Shown: positions 1-8,276, numbered from the stretch's first letter. The stretch: 9,327 bases of DNA from Bacteroidota bacterium (GCA_023390215.1 JAEWDG010000228.1:1-9327); one strand, 5' to 3'. Notes: a model not told the origin generated them from the letters alone. Numbers and translations: made by a program.

Positions 1-1143
1 CGCCGTTTCTTTAAAGGATGGTTGATTTGAATATGCCTTTTCTCTTTCGGCATTGGAGAACTTGTAAGGATCATCAAACAATCCCAACTCAAATTTTTTC
101 GTGAGAACCCTTGCTACCGCCTCATCAACCAATTTTATATCTAATTTTTTTTCCTGCACCAGTTGAGCGAGGTAATTTTTATAACAGCGGCTTTCCATAT
201 CCATGTCGCATCCGGCAGTGATGGCAGCAAGCGCGGCTTCCTTATCGCCTGCGGCATATCCATGCCGGGCAATTCCTCCAACTGAACCCCAATCACTAAC
301 AACAATCCCGTTAAACTTCCATTTACCTTTAAGAATATCACGAACGAGATATGAGTTCGCTGTAGCTGGAACGCCGTTAAGATCATTGAAGGAATTCATA
401 ACCGAACTTACGCCAGCATCAACTGCGGCTTTGAAAGGCGGCAGATAAAAATTCCAGAGTGTGTTATCACTCATGTCAACTGAATTATAATCTCTGCCAC
501 CAATCGCTGCCCCATAAGCAGCGAAATGTTTCACACAGGCCATCACAGCATTATTATTACCAATTCCTTTTCCCTGAAAGCCGCGTACACGTGCCGCTGA
601 GATTTTGGTGCCCAGAAACGGATCTTCACCGGAACCCTCCATAACCCTGCCCCAGCGGGCATCACGGGCGATATCCACCATAGGAGAAAACGTCCAGTGA
701 ATCCCATAAGCTGAAGCTTCATTGGCTGCCACCCGTTCGGCATTTTCAATTAAAGGAATATTCCAACTGCAGGATTGCGCAAGCGGAATGGGAAATGTTG
801 TACGAAATCCATGAATCACATCCTGACCGAAAAGCAACGGAATTTTCAAACGCGATTGCATGGCCATTTGTTGAAGCTCGCGGGTATGTTCTACGCCCAT
901 TACATTCAGCATCGAACCAACCTGTCCCTTTTTTATTTGATTCTGCTTGTCGCCATCTGCCGTAATCGGTCCGGTATGCGCCCAATCTCCACTGTACTGA
1001 TTTAACTGTCCGATCTTTTCCTCAAGCGTCATCAACTTAATAACAGAATCAACTTTCTGCTTTATTGTTTTCGTCTGTGCGTTTACGTTCGCAGATATCA
1101 AAAAAGAACAGAAGAGGAAATATTTAAAACCGGCTACTGACAT
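1..1143 (-). CDS. GH3 glycoside hydrolase (probable beta-glucosidase), 3' end missing
   Basis: This is the N-terminal half of a second secreted GH3 enzyme; 381 codons are open without interruption from the ATG at 1143 to the left edge. A signal peptide (MSVAGFKYFLFCSFLISANVNA, cut before Gln) precedes the GH3 barrel. The barrel starts near MTLEEKIGQLN (38-48) and shows substrate-binding D108 (GQDVIHG), R166 (ARDARWGR), K205-H206 (CVKHF) and the nucleophile D284 in VVSDWGSVGG. It ends in the conserved LGLFDDPYKF (354-362). The acid/base domain lies outside the window. By eye it shares about 70% of residues with the neighbouring BglX-type enzyme over residues 98-191, so the two are paralogs, but the loop after the nucleophile differs (SDWGSVGGI versus TDYTGINEM). 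A different preference in linkage or chain length is therefore likely. It probably works on the same polysaccharide as the genes upstream. It is separated from them by 215 bases, so it may be transcribed separately. Confidence 0.92.
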   Translation of the reverse strand, partial: MSVAGFKYFLFCSFLISANVNAQTKTIKQKVDSVIKLMTLEEKIGQLNQYSGDWAHTGPITADGDKQNQIKKGQVGSMLNVMGVEHTRELQQMAMQSRLKIPLLFGQDVIHGFRTTFPIPLAQSCSWNIPLIENAERVAANEASAYGIHWTFSPMVDIARDARWGRVMEGSGEDPFLGTKISAARVRGFQGKGIGNNNAVMACVKHFAAYGAAIGGRDYNSVDMSDNTLWNFYLPPFKAAVDAGVSSVMNSFNDLNGVPATANSYLVRDILKGKWKFNGIVVSDWGSVGGIARHGYAAGDKEAALAAITAGCDMDMESRCYKNYLAQLVQEKKLDIKLVDEAVARVLTKKFELGLFDDPYKFSNAEREKAYSNQPSFKETA

Positions 1144-1358
1144 GACCTTATGGATTATGGTAATTCAATTTTTCAAATAATAGCCCTGTCAACAGGAAGG
1201 TTCAACGCTTTTTGGGGAAGTATTAAAGTAAAATATCTATCTTATTTCTATAATCATTGCATCCCTTCGGAATTTGATGTGTATAAAAATCAATGCCCGG
1301 AATGTGAACAAGAATCGTTGAACTCCCTGAACGCTCGAATCCTGACAACAAGGACTAA
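1144..1358. other. Intergenic gap between the two GH3 genes
   Basis: These 215 AT-rich bases are the only sizeable non-coding stretch in the window. I see no strong intrinsic terminator after the upstream GH3 stop: no GC-rich stem followed by a T tract in the direction of transcription. A weak Bacteroidota-like promoter and a short dyad lie in the part next to the downstream GH3 start. A plus-strand frame is open across the gap but has no supporting feature. The downstream gene is therefore either part of the same transcript with a long spacer or separately started here. Confidence 0.6.
1174..1206 (-). promoter_or_regulatory. Possible Bacteroidota-type promoter for the second GH3 gene
   Basis: Read on the minus strand, GTTG (1203-1206) is followed after 20 bases by TATTATTTG (1174-1182). 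This resembles the Bacteroidota -33 (TTTG) and -7 (TAnnTTTG) elements, although the -7 box has one extra base and the -33 box is only partly matched. The -7 element would end 30 bases before the ATG at 1143, giving a short leader. The spacer holds the dyad CCTGT-TG-ACAGG (1185-1196), which could be an operator or chance. The match is weak. Confidence 0.25.
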
Positions 1359-3656
1359 TTATTTTCTCCAGTTAAGTGTTTGAGCCTTCACCTCCCGCGA
1401 GTTTCCCCCGATCATAATCTGGAACTCTCCGGGTTCCCAATCAAACTTCATCGTGTTGGTTCCATTTACCTGGGTATAAAATTTAAGTAGTTCTGTTGTG
1501 ATGGTAAATGTTACCAGTTTTGATTCTCCGGGGTTCAATTCGATCTTCTGAAATCCTTTTAATTCCTTTACCGGCCGGGTTATCGATCCAACCATATCAC
1601 GAATGTATAACTGTACAACTTCCTTACCTTTTACAGAACCAGTATTGGTAACAGTTACCGAAGCAGTGACCGTCTGATTTCCTTTAGGTTGGTTATTGCT
1701 GAATTTTATATCGCTGTAGGAGAAAGTAGTGTAACTCAATCCATAACCAAAGGGATATAGGGGATCATTCGATACATCCAGGGAGTTAGCTCGGAATTTT
1801 TCAAACCATTTTCCTTCACCTAAAGGGCGGCCCGTATTTTTATGGGCATAATAAAGTGGTAACTGACCCACATTCTGAGGGAAGCTGGTTGTTAGTTTTC
1901 CGGAAGGGTTCACCTTCCCGAACAATACGTCGGCGATCGCATTACCTGTTTCTGATCCGCCAAACCATACATTCAGTATGGCAGGAATATTTTCATTTTC
2001 CCACTTCAGGGTAAGGGGACGGCCCGTGAAAAGAACCAACACCACGGGCTTCCCTGTTTTTAATAGTGCTTTCAGCAGATTTTTTTGCGCATCAGGAATA
2101 TCCAGATCTGTTCTGCTTGATGATTCTCCGGACATTTCTGAAGCTTCGCCAACAGCTGCAACAATAACATCAGCCTGCGCTGCCGCCGCCAGGGCGCCTG
2201 CAAGCAATAAAGAATCATTCCCATGTTCCATATCGCGACCGAACATGGTCGCCCGTTTTTCATACACTGTATCATACATCAGGTTTGAACCTTTTGCGTA
2301 GATAAGCTTTGTTGATGGGCCAAGGGCTTTTTCCAATCCTTCTTTTACGGTTACAGCAAGATTAAAATCGGTTGCAACCGCCCAGGTTCCGGGCATGTTT
2401 GCCCTTGAATCGGCCAATGGGCCGACCAGTGCTATGGTTCCGCCGTTCTTTAACGGAAGCAGATTCCCTTCATTCTTTAACAACACAAAAGATTCAGACG
2501 CGGCTGTGCGTGCAGCCCGCACATGTTCGGGCGTATATATGTCGGTCTTTGCACGCTTTTCATCACAATATTTATAGGGATCATCGAATAGTCCGAGTTT
2601 GTATTTTGCTTCCAGAATGAGCCGGCAGGCATTATCGATCTCTGCCAGGGTCACTTTCCCTTCGGCCAGAGATTTTTTTAATGTGGTTAAAAATCCTTCG
2701 CCCACCATATCCATTTGCACACCCGCTTTAAGCGCAAGCGCAGATACGGTTTGCAAATCTCCCATTCCATGTTCAATCATTTCATTTATACCCGTATAGT
2801 CTGTAACCACAAATCCATTAAATCCCCATTGTTTACGCAGAACATCTGTTAGCAAAAATCGATTACCCGTTGCCGGTATACCATCCACGTCGTTGAAAGA
2901 AGCCATTACACTTCCCACGCCAGCGTCAACTGCAGCTTTATAAGGGGGGAGATATTCGTTGTACATTCTCACCCGGCTCATATCAGTTGTGTTATAATCC
3001 CTTCCCCCTTCAGCGGCACCATACATCGCATAATGTTTGACGCAGGCCATAATGGTATTGTTCTTTGAGAGGTCAGTCCCCTGATATCCCCTCACCATTG
3101 CTTTTGCGATCTCTGAACCGAGGTAAGGATCTTCCCCGCTTCCTTCTGCGATTCGTCCCCAGCGTGCATCCCGTGCGACATCCACCATTGGAGAGAAGGT
3201 CCAGCAGATGCCATCTGCGCTGGCTTCCACAGCAGCTATGCGTGCCGATTGTTCTATGAGTGGAAGATCCCAGGTGCAGGAAAGCGCAAGCGGAATCGGA
3301 AATTCCGTCTGATAACCATGTATCACATCCATTCCGAAGATCATTGGAATTTTTAACCTCGTTTCCTCCACAGCAACTTTTTGCACATCACGGATCTTTG
3401 CCACAGATTTGATATTGAATAGCCCGCCCACGTGGCCATCCCTTATCTTTTTACCAAGATCAGAGTTTGAAGCCTGCCCTGTCACGATATCACCCGAACC
3501 TGGTAAATTCAACTGACCGATCTTTTCATCGAGTGTCATCTTATTCATCAGGGTGGAAACATATTGATGCATCTTTGCATCCTTTGATGCCGGTTTTTGC
3601 TGCGCGAAACCCTGGATACTGACCAGCAATAACAGTGAAATAAAAACTTTCTTCAT
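1359..3656 (-). CDS. bglX: GH3 beta-glucosidase, BglX type
   Basis: This is a complete 765-residue periplasmic or secreted beta-glucosidase that releases glucose from the non-reducing end of gluco-oligosaccharides with retention of configuration. A signal peptide (MKKVFISLLLLVSIQGFAQ) precedes the GH3 N-terminal barrel (about 35-350). This contains substrate-binding D110 (GMDVIHG), R168 (ARDARWGR), K207-H208 (CVKHY) and the nucleophile D286 in FVVTDYTGINEM. The GH3 C-terminal alpha/beta domain (about 385-600) carries the acid/base E511 in EMSGESSSRTDLDIP, and an Fn3-like domain follows (about 655-752, after YPFGYGLSYTTF). Length and order match BglX. The TDYTGINEM form of the nucleophile loop resembles, from memory, the Bacteroides thetaiotaomicron enzyme (BT_3567) known to prefer beta-1,2-linked glucose. 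With two GH144 genes upstream, sophorose and longer beta-1,2-gluco-oligosaccharides are the likely substrates. It starts 10 bases after the SGNH hydrolase stop and is followed by a 215-base gap. Exact linkage preference is inferred. Confidence 0.93.
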   Translation of the reverse strand: MKKVFISLLLLVSIQGFAQQKPASKDAKMHQYVSTLMNKMTLDEKIGQLNLPGSGDIVTGQASNSDLGKKIRDGHVGGLFNIKSVAKIRDVQKVAVEETRLKIPMIFGMDVIHGYQTEFPIPLALSCTWDLPLIEQSARIAAVEASADGICWTFSPMVDVARDARWGRIAEGSGEDPYLGSEIAKAMVRGYQGTDLSKNNTIMACVKHYAMYGAAEGGRDYNTTDMSRVRMYNEYLPPYKAAVDAGVGSVMASFNDVDGIPATGNRFLLTDVLRKQWGFNGFVVTDYTGINEMIEHGMGDLQTVSALALKAGVQMDMVGEGFLTTLKKSLAEGKVTLAEIDNACRLILEAKYKLGLFDDPYKYCDEKRAKTDIYTPEHVRAARTAASESFVLLKNEGNLLPLKNGGTIALVGPLADSRANMPGTWAVATDFNLAVTVKEGLEKALGPSTKLIYAKGSNLMYDTVYEKRATMFGRDMEHGNDSLLLAGALAAAAQADVIVAAVGEASEMSGESSSRTDLDIPDAQKNLLKALLKTGKPVVLVLFTGRPLTLKWENENIPAILNVWFGGSETGNAIADVLFGKVNPSGKLTTSFPQNVGQLPLYYAHKNTGRPLGEGKWFEKFRANSLDVSNDPLYPFGYGLSYTTFSYSDIKFSNNQPKGNQTVTASVTVTNTGSVKGKEVVQLYIRDMVGSITRPVKELKGFQKIELNPGESKLVTFTITTELLKFYTQVNGTNTMKFDWEPGEFQIMIGGNSREVKAQTLNWRK

Positions 3657-3666
3657 GTGGGCATTT

Positions 3667-4317
3667 TTAATCTTTCAGTAAATATGGTTTGATGGCCTTT
3701 CGCCAGATGGCATATCCTTTCTCTGTCATATGAAGCTTGTCTTCCCGAAAAAGTTCTTCTCTGATCTTCCCTTTTTTAATCATCCTGTTAAATACATCCA
3801 CATAACCGGTGTTCGATTGTCCGGCGAGAAACGCTTTAATCAGTGCATTCGCGTTTTGCATTTCATCCAGGAGCCTGGTTCGGCTGGGGCTTGGTTTGAT
3901 GGAAACAAACACAACAGACGTATTGGGTAATTTTTCCCTGATCATGTTGAACAGGGTTTGAAATCTTTTGAAAACGATCATCGAATTGATGCTATCGCCA
4001 GATGCCAGGTCGTTCTCTCCGCAATAAATTATGATCTGTTTTGGATGGTAGGGAAATATAATATCGTTGGCGTAATAAATCACGTCTGCAAGTGTTGACC
4101 CGCCGAAACCCCGATTAATGATTGGATATTTCGGGAAAGCCTGCTGAACATCCGTCCACATCCGAAAAGAAGAACTGCCAATAAACAAGATACTGTTGGC
4201 TGATACAGGATGTAAACTGTCCTGCTTTTTAAATGCTGCTATTTCATCTGCAAATGGAGCCTGCGCGTATGCCGGAGCAAAACCCAGGATAAAAAGAAAT
4301 AAGAATATGCTTTTCAT
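3667..4317 (-). CDS. Secreted SGNH/GDSL-type hydrolase (probable carbohydrate esterase)
   Basis: This is a 216-residue hydrolase of the SGNH superfamily, probably removing acyl groups from a carbohydrate. A signal peptide (MKSIFLFLFILGFAPAYAQ) is followed by a single compact alpha/beta/alpha domain of usual length. All four SGNH blocks are visible. Block I is ILFIGSSSFRMW with catalytic Ser49 (the usual GDS Asp is Ser here, a common variant in Bacteroidota). Block II is NRGFGGSTLAD with an oxyanion-hole Gly near 71-72, block III is CGENDL with Asn102, and block V is DKLHMTEKGY with Asp193 and His196. The protein ends soon after block V, as expected. It starts 2 bases after the GH43-like gene and ends 10 bases before the GH3 gene, inside the same operon. 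Its substrate cannot be read from the sequence. Given the neighbours, O-acetyl or succinyl groups on a glucan are reasonable candidates. A lysophospholipase or other lipase role is the main alternative. Confidence 0.87.
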   Translation of the reverse strand: MKSIFLFLFILGFAPAYAQAPFADEIAAFKKQDSLHPVSANSILFIGSSSFRMWTDVQQAFPKYPIINRGFGGSTLADVIYYANDIIFPYHPKQIIIYCGENDLASGDSINSMIVFKRFQTLFNMIREKLPNTSVVFVSIKPSPSRTRLLDEMQNANALIKAFLAGQSNTGYVDVFNRMIKKGKIREELFREDKLHMTEKGYAIWRKAIKPYLLKD

Positions 4318-4319
4318 AT

Positions 4320-6086
4320 TTAATCTACTTTCATCACCTCTGTTCTTTCAGAGACACCGTTTTCGTTAATTGCTTCTATGGAAAAATAATACGTTTTTTT
4401 GCTGTCGAGTGTCTTCAGCCAGTATTCATTTATATCGTGCACCATGATACAGGTGTATAACTTATCCGGAGATGTTCCATAATAAAGATTCCAGGCCCAG
4501 GCTTTTTCATCAGGACTCCATTTCACCCATGCGCTTCGTTTATCCTTTTCCGTACGAAGTACAATCAGTTGCTTAACCTTGCCGGGTTTTTTGCCCGGAC
4601 CTTTTCCAAAGACCCGCAGGCCGCTGATGGCAAATTTCCCTGTGGGCATGTGAATGTTTTCCAGTTTGATAAATCTCGCCTGAACAGGTTTGGACAACTC
4701 GATGTAATCGTGTGGAACGTCGGTTTTATTTTCACTTTTATCTGCCAACATATTCCACTTCCTGCCATCAACTGAATAATACAATTTATACTGTGTATAT
4801 GTAGTTGTTTGCTTACCGAGGAATTCGGCATCCTGATCTGCATAATTTATTTGAACTGCATTTACTGTGGAAATCGCTCCAAGATCCGATTGTATCCATT
4901 CATCCTTATTCGCGGAGGCAGCGCTCCAGTATGTTTTAATACTTTCATCAACAGCATTGTTTGCATTAAATGCATTCAGTGTGGAGGAAACTGTAACCGG
5001 CTTTTTATAGTTCAGCAACATCCAGCCCGTAAATCCATTGTCTCCACCGGGCGCGATTTCTTTGGCAGTGTTTGGGCCTGGGATATGATGCGGGTAATCG
5101 CCAAATGAAGTATTGCAATACATCACACCGTCTTTATCGAATCCTGCAGGCCAGATACCCAGTCGTCGTTCAAAATTATTTTTAACGCTGATGGATATAG
5201 TGCTTACATGCCAGTAATTACCCCAATTGTCAAGGAATGTTCCTCCATGGCCGGCACCCCGGGCGAAGCCTCCGGATTTTAAACTCAAAGGATCCGATTG
5301 AGGATCAAAAGGACCCAGTGGCGAATCCCCAACTACAACGCCATCGGCATAGCCGCTGAACTCAGTTCCCGGCGCGCCATATTGCAGGTAATATTTATCG
5401 CCGTGTTGGGTCATGTGACTGCCTTCTATAAAAGGATCAAGAAAAGTGTTGTCATAATACTCACCGAAGCGCTGCCAACCATAACGCCACTGTTCAAGGA
5501 AATAGGTTTCTTTTCTTGCGCCAATTGGCTCAAAACTCTTCCGGTTTAATTCAACTCCGTATAACGGATACCGGTTACTGCTTCCGTTATACATATATAG
5601 CTTACCTGTTTTTTCATCTGTAAAAAATGCAGGATCCCAACCGCCGAGGGCAAAAGAATCGACAAGAGGTTTCCAGACATTATTTTTTGGATCCGTACTC
5701 ATCCATATCGTGAATGTGCTGGTATACGTGGAGCCGAAAACAATCATGGTATCACCTATTACGCCAACCGCCGGCGCGCAGAGTTCATCGTAACCTTCAT
5801 TCCAGGGACGCAAGAATTTTCTTGCATTAAAATGCCAGTTCAGCATATCGTGACTCCACCAGTAACCCCATTGGTTAGTGCTGAAAAGATAATAGTCGCC
5901 TTTATAATTTACGATCTCAGGATCGGCAGTTGCCCGGTGGCGTCCCCATTCTGAGAAATTCGGAATCGGCGTGTAGCCGTAATCGATATTTATAGGATTG
6001 CAATAAGTTGTCTGTTGGGCTTCCGTAACAGCCACAGAAAACAGGAGGAGTGCTGTAGCCAAAAATGTTGTCATATGTTGTGTCAT
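4320..6086 (-). CDS. Secreted GH43-like glycosidase with discoidin (F5/8C) and Fn3 domains
   Basis: This is a 588-residue secreted enzyme with a five-bladed propeller GH43-like domain; family members usually release arabinose, xylose or galactose, and the substrate here is unknown. After a signal peptide ending near residue 24 (TEA before QQ), the catalytic domain spans about 27-335. It shows the expected triad: general base D55 in ATADPEIV, pKa modulator D151 in GGWDPAFF, and general acid E221 in DPFIEGSH. It also has SPLGPF and GHGGTFLD, typical of the family. A discoidin / F5/8C carbohydrate-binding domain follows (about 357-494, with DESIKTYWSA, DEWIQSDLG and ARFIKLENI), then an Fn3-like domain (about 503-588). 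A second possible start is the ATG four codons downstream, which gives a cleaner signal peptide; the first ATG sits 3 bases after the GH144 stop. The gene ends 2 bases before the SGNH hydrolase gene. All catalytic residues are present, so it looks active. Its partner enzymes suggest it acts on a decorated beta-glucan, which is inference. Confidence 0.85.
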   Translation of the reverse strand: MTQHMTTFLATALLLFSVAVTEAQQTTYCNPINIDYGYTPIPNFSEWGRHRATADPEIVNYKGDYYLFSTNQWGYWWSHDMLNWHFNARKFLRPWNEGYDELCAPAVGVIGDTMIVFGSTYTSTFTIWMSTDPKNNVWKPLVDSFALGGWDPAFFTDEKTGKLYMYNGSSNRYPLYGVELNRKSFEPIGARKETYFLEQWRYGWQRFGEYYDNTFLDPFIEGSHMTQHGDKYYLQYGAPGTEFSGYADGVVVGDSPLGPFDPQSDPLSLKSGGFARGAGHGGTFLDNWGNYWHVSTISISVKNNFERRLGIWPAGFDKDGVMYCNTSFGDYPHHIPGPNTAKEIAPGGDNGFTGWMLLNYKKPVTVSSTLNAFNANNAVDESIKTYWSAASANKDEWIQSDLGAISTVNAVQINYADQDAEFLGKQTTTYTQYKLYYSVDGRKWNMLADKSENKTDVPHDYIELSKPVQARFIKLENIHMPTGKFAISGLRVFGKGPGKKPGKVKQLIVLRTEKDKRSAWVKWSPDEKAWAWNLYYGTSPDKLYTCIMVHDINEYWLKTLDSKKTYYFSIEAINENGVSERTEVMKVD

Positions 6087-6089
6087 AAT

Positions 6090-8276
6090 CTAATAGGCTC
6101 TGGGTCTTGAGTTACGTTGATTTGTTGTTTCCGCGTTCAGTCTTCTCATACCTTCCTGCACATCAGGATTGCTCATGAATAATTTCCATATCATTCCTGA
6201 CCGATAGTTCTCGATCATCACCGTTACCGGTGCCTGGTTTAACCCCATATATAGAGAAGAAACCCAATTTTTTGAAAGGCTGAATGCATCTCTAAAACCG
6301 TATTCTCCCCAGAGAAAACTACCGTATTTATTATAGAAGGTCTTTAATGCGCTCATCGACGCTTCCGGCGTATAAGGAAAAGAAGAGAGCGCAGCGGTTG
6401 GAGTGATCTTTCCATGATCTCGGGAGATAACGGGTTCATCGGCACTGTAATTATAGGGACCATCAGAGGCCGAGAGACCCCAGGAATTATCGCTGTATCC
6501 TTTGTATTTATTCGGGTTGTCAGTACAGTACTTCCAGTTGATTATTGCAATTTTCTGGTTATTCCGGAAATAATTCGTGTATGCGTCGGTGATAGCTTTT
6601 GGATCGTAGCCCATATATGAATACTGTGTAAAGAACAGCGGACCACCATTCGAAACACCTACATCAAGTTTATTACCATAATACGTATTCCCATTTGTAT
6701 ACATCGAACCCTCAGAAGTTCCGCCCCAGGCCTTACGGTATTCCTGCCCGGTGCTGTCCTGGTTTGCCCATCCGGTATAATACATCGAAGCCGGAACAGC
6801 ATGTGTGGGAGAAGCAATAGCCAGCAAATAGGTTACCATGGTCTCATTCCATCCGATGAGTCTGTGATTAATTATCCAGCCTTTATCCGGAGACCAGTGC
6901 CAATACAGGAACTTGCTTTCAGGGTCCTGCCGGAACCAATCCCACTCAATTCCTTCCCAGATAGCCTGTACACGGTTACGAATAGACGCTTCCTGTTCAC
7001 TGCTTCCGTTGAAATATTGTTTGGCCGCGAGAAGTCCTTCCATCAAAAATGAAGTCTCCACCAGGTCGGCGCCATTGTCCTTCGGGCCAAAAAAATCTTG
7101 GGCAAACCCGGTTATGCCATTCGCAAAATGGGGAAAAGCCCCATGAAATCTCTCTGCCCGTGAGAGGAAATTCAATATCTGCCCGAACCGTTCTATGGCT
7201 TCATCACGGCTGATAAATTTTCGTTGCGCACCTACAAGGATGGCCATGATTCCGAACCCCGAAGCACCGGTTGCGATCATATTATGTCGCCCCGGTATAT
7301 CCTCTTTCGCAAGTCCACTGGCTTTTTCCGCGCCATCCCAATAATACCTGAACGATGCTTCCTGCACCATTGTAAGTAACTCATCATCCGTCATACTATG
7401 CGTAGAAGCAGAAATAACATCAGAAAAAGGTCCTTCCTGATAATTATGGTTCAGATAACTGATCTTATAAAAGTATTTTTTTCCGGTGGTTCCCGTGAAA
7501 TCTGCATAACGATGTGTGAACCATTGCTGGACGCCAACGGGGTTGAAGATTTCTCCATCTACAGAACGGTATATTTTTACAAAGCGAATTTGTTTATTAT
7601 CCGGCTGTTTCCATTCGAGATCAATATGTTTTAAAAAGCCTCTTGCAATATTGACAACCGGCTTTTCCGCGATCAGATCAACATTCCTGTTCTGCACAAA
7701 TTCGATATCGTCTATATAAACAGTGTGCAACTTTCCGGCTTCTTTATAAGGCTGGCAGAAAACAACGGCGATAACCTTAGCAGGATCAGCAGGAGAAAAA
7801 CCAGGTATACCAGCCATTGGAATAGAAATTTGCTCCCAACTGTCCGGTTTGGTTTCAGGAAGAATGATCTTTTCCGAAAGACTACTATCACTAAACATAA
7901 ACCGAACTGCTGGAAGACTGTAGGTTACAGTATCTTTCACCGTTTTGTAGATCCAGCAGGAAAAATAGTTGGCTGGCTTGAACTGGTCTACTCCCCTTTT
8001 TGGGTTGTAATAAACAGCTGCTTTCCAATCACCTGTTTTTGCATTGATGAAACTCAGTTCCAATGAATTTCCCGGTGTGTGAAATTGCCTGTTGCTGACA
8101 AGTAATTTAAAATTTCTGTTGATCAAAAACGAACCTTGTTCAGTTTCAGCGCTGCTGTAAAAATAGTCGCCGGGCATTCCGCTGTTATCGAAAAAACTGT
8201 AGTTATATTCAAATTCCTGGGCATAAGTCAGGCTAACTGCGAACAACCCTGCCAGTATAAACAATTTTTTCTTCAT
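6090..8276 (-). CDS. Multidomain GH144 beta-1,2-glucanase (N-terminal beta-sandwich, Fn3, glycoamylase-like domain)
   Basis: This is a second, complete GH144-type enzyme of 728 residues, probably acting on beta-1,2-glucan or its oligosaccharides outside the cytoplasm. A signal peptide (MKKKLFILAGLFAVSLTYA, cut before Gln) is followed by a beta-sandwich, carbohydrate-binding-like region to about residue 200 that ends in TVYIDDIEF. Next comes a fibronectin type III-like domain (about 205-292), then the catalytic (alpha/alpha)6 domain (about 297-715). The catalytic part has D-x3-D-x2-E in DNGADLVETSFLMEGLL (D400, D404, E407), GWNE (E478), YWHWSPDKGW, NGGPLFF, PTAALSSFPYTPE and WGEYGF. ATG at 8276 is preferred over the TTG just before it (8277-8279), because the ATG begins a standard signal peptide. 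The gene starts 5 bases after the previous stop and ends 3 bases before the GH43-like gene. It is clearly diverged from its GH144 neighbour. The extra N-terminal domains recall exo-acting, sophorose-releasing GH144 enzymes such as the one from Parabacteroides distasonis, but that assignment is inference. Confidence 0.9.
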   Translation of the reverse strand: MKKKLFILAGLFAVSLTYAQEFEYNYSFFDNSGMPGDYFYSSAETEQGSFLINRNFKLLVSNRQFHTPGNSLELSFINAKTGDWKAAVYYNPKRGVDQFKPANYFSCWIYKTVKDTVTYSLPAVRFMFSDSSLSEKIILPETKPDSWEQISIPMAGIPGFSPADPAKVIAVVFCQPYKEAGKLHTVYIDDIEFVQNRNVDLIAEKPVVNIARGFLKHIDLEWKQPDNKQIRFVKIYRSVDGEIFNPVGVQQWFTHRYADFTGTTGKKYFYKISYLNHNYQEGPFSDVISASTHSMTDDELLTMVQEASFRYYWDGAEKASGLAKEDIPGRHNMIATGASGFGIMAILVGAQRKFISRDEAIERFGQILNFLSRAERFHGAFPHFANGITGFAQDFFGPKDNGADLVETSFLMEGLLAAKQYFNGSSEQEASIRNRVQAIWEGIEWDWFRQDPESKFLYWHWSPDKGWIINHRLIGWNETMVTYLLAIASPTHAVPASMYYTGWANQDSTGQEYRKAWGGTSEGSMYTNGNTYYGNKLDVGVSNGGPLFFTQYSYMGYDPKAITDAYTNYFRNNQKIAIINWKYCTDNPNKYKGYSDNSWGLSASDGPYNYSADEPVISRDHGKITPTAALSSFPYTPEASMSALKTFYNKYGSFLWGEYGFRDAFSLSKNWVSSLYMGLNQAPVTVMIENYRSGMIWKLFMSNPDVQEGMRRLNAETTNQRNSRPRAY

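Noticed and set aside
141..985. Short minus-strand frames that could suggest a broken GH3 gene at the left end
   Set aside because: They are in other frames. Translating from the ATG at 1143 gives one uninterrupted GH3 frame of 381 codons to the window edge, with all expected motifs in order, so there is no frameshift.
1200..1323. Inverted 8-base repeat GTTCAACG / CGTTGAAC at 1200-1207 and 1316-1323
   Set aside because: The arms are over 100 bases apart, and an 8-base match is easily expected by chance in a 215-base region.
1150..1383. Plus-strand open frame of 77 codons across the intergenic gap, with a CPEC motif
   Set aside because: It runs against the direction of all other genes, overlaps the end of the GH3 gene by 25 bases, has no ribosome binding site or recognisable domain, and a frame of this length can arise by chance in AT-rich sequence.
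1978..2301. Plus-strand open frame of 107 codons
   Set aside because: It is antisense to the conserved C-terminal domain of the GH3 enzyme, including the acid/base region, so its openness follows from the real gene.
7725..8066. Plus-strand open frame of 113 codons
   Set aside because: It is antisense to the N-terminal domain of the long GH144 enzyme and shows no domain; treated as a shadow.
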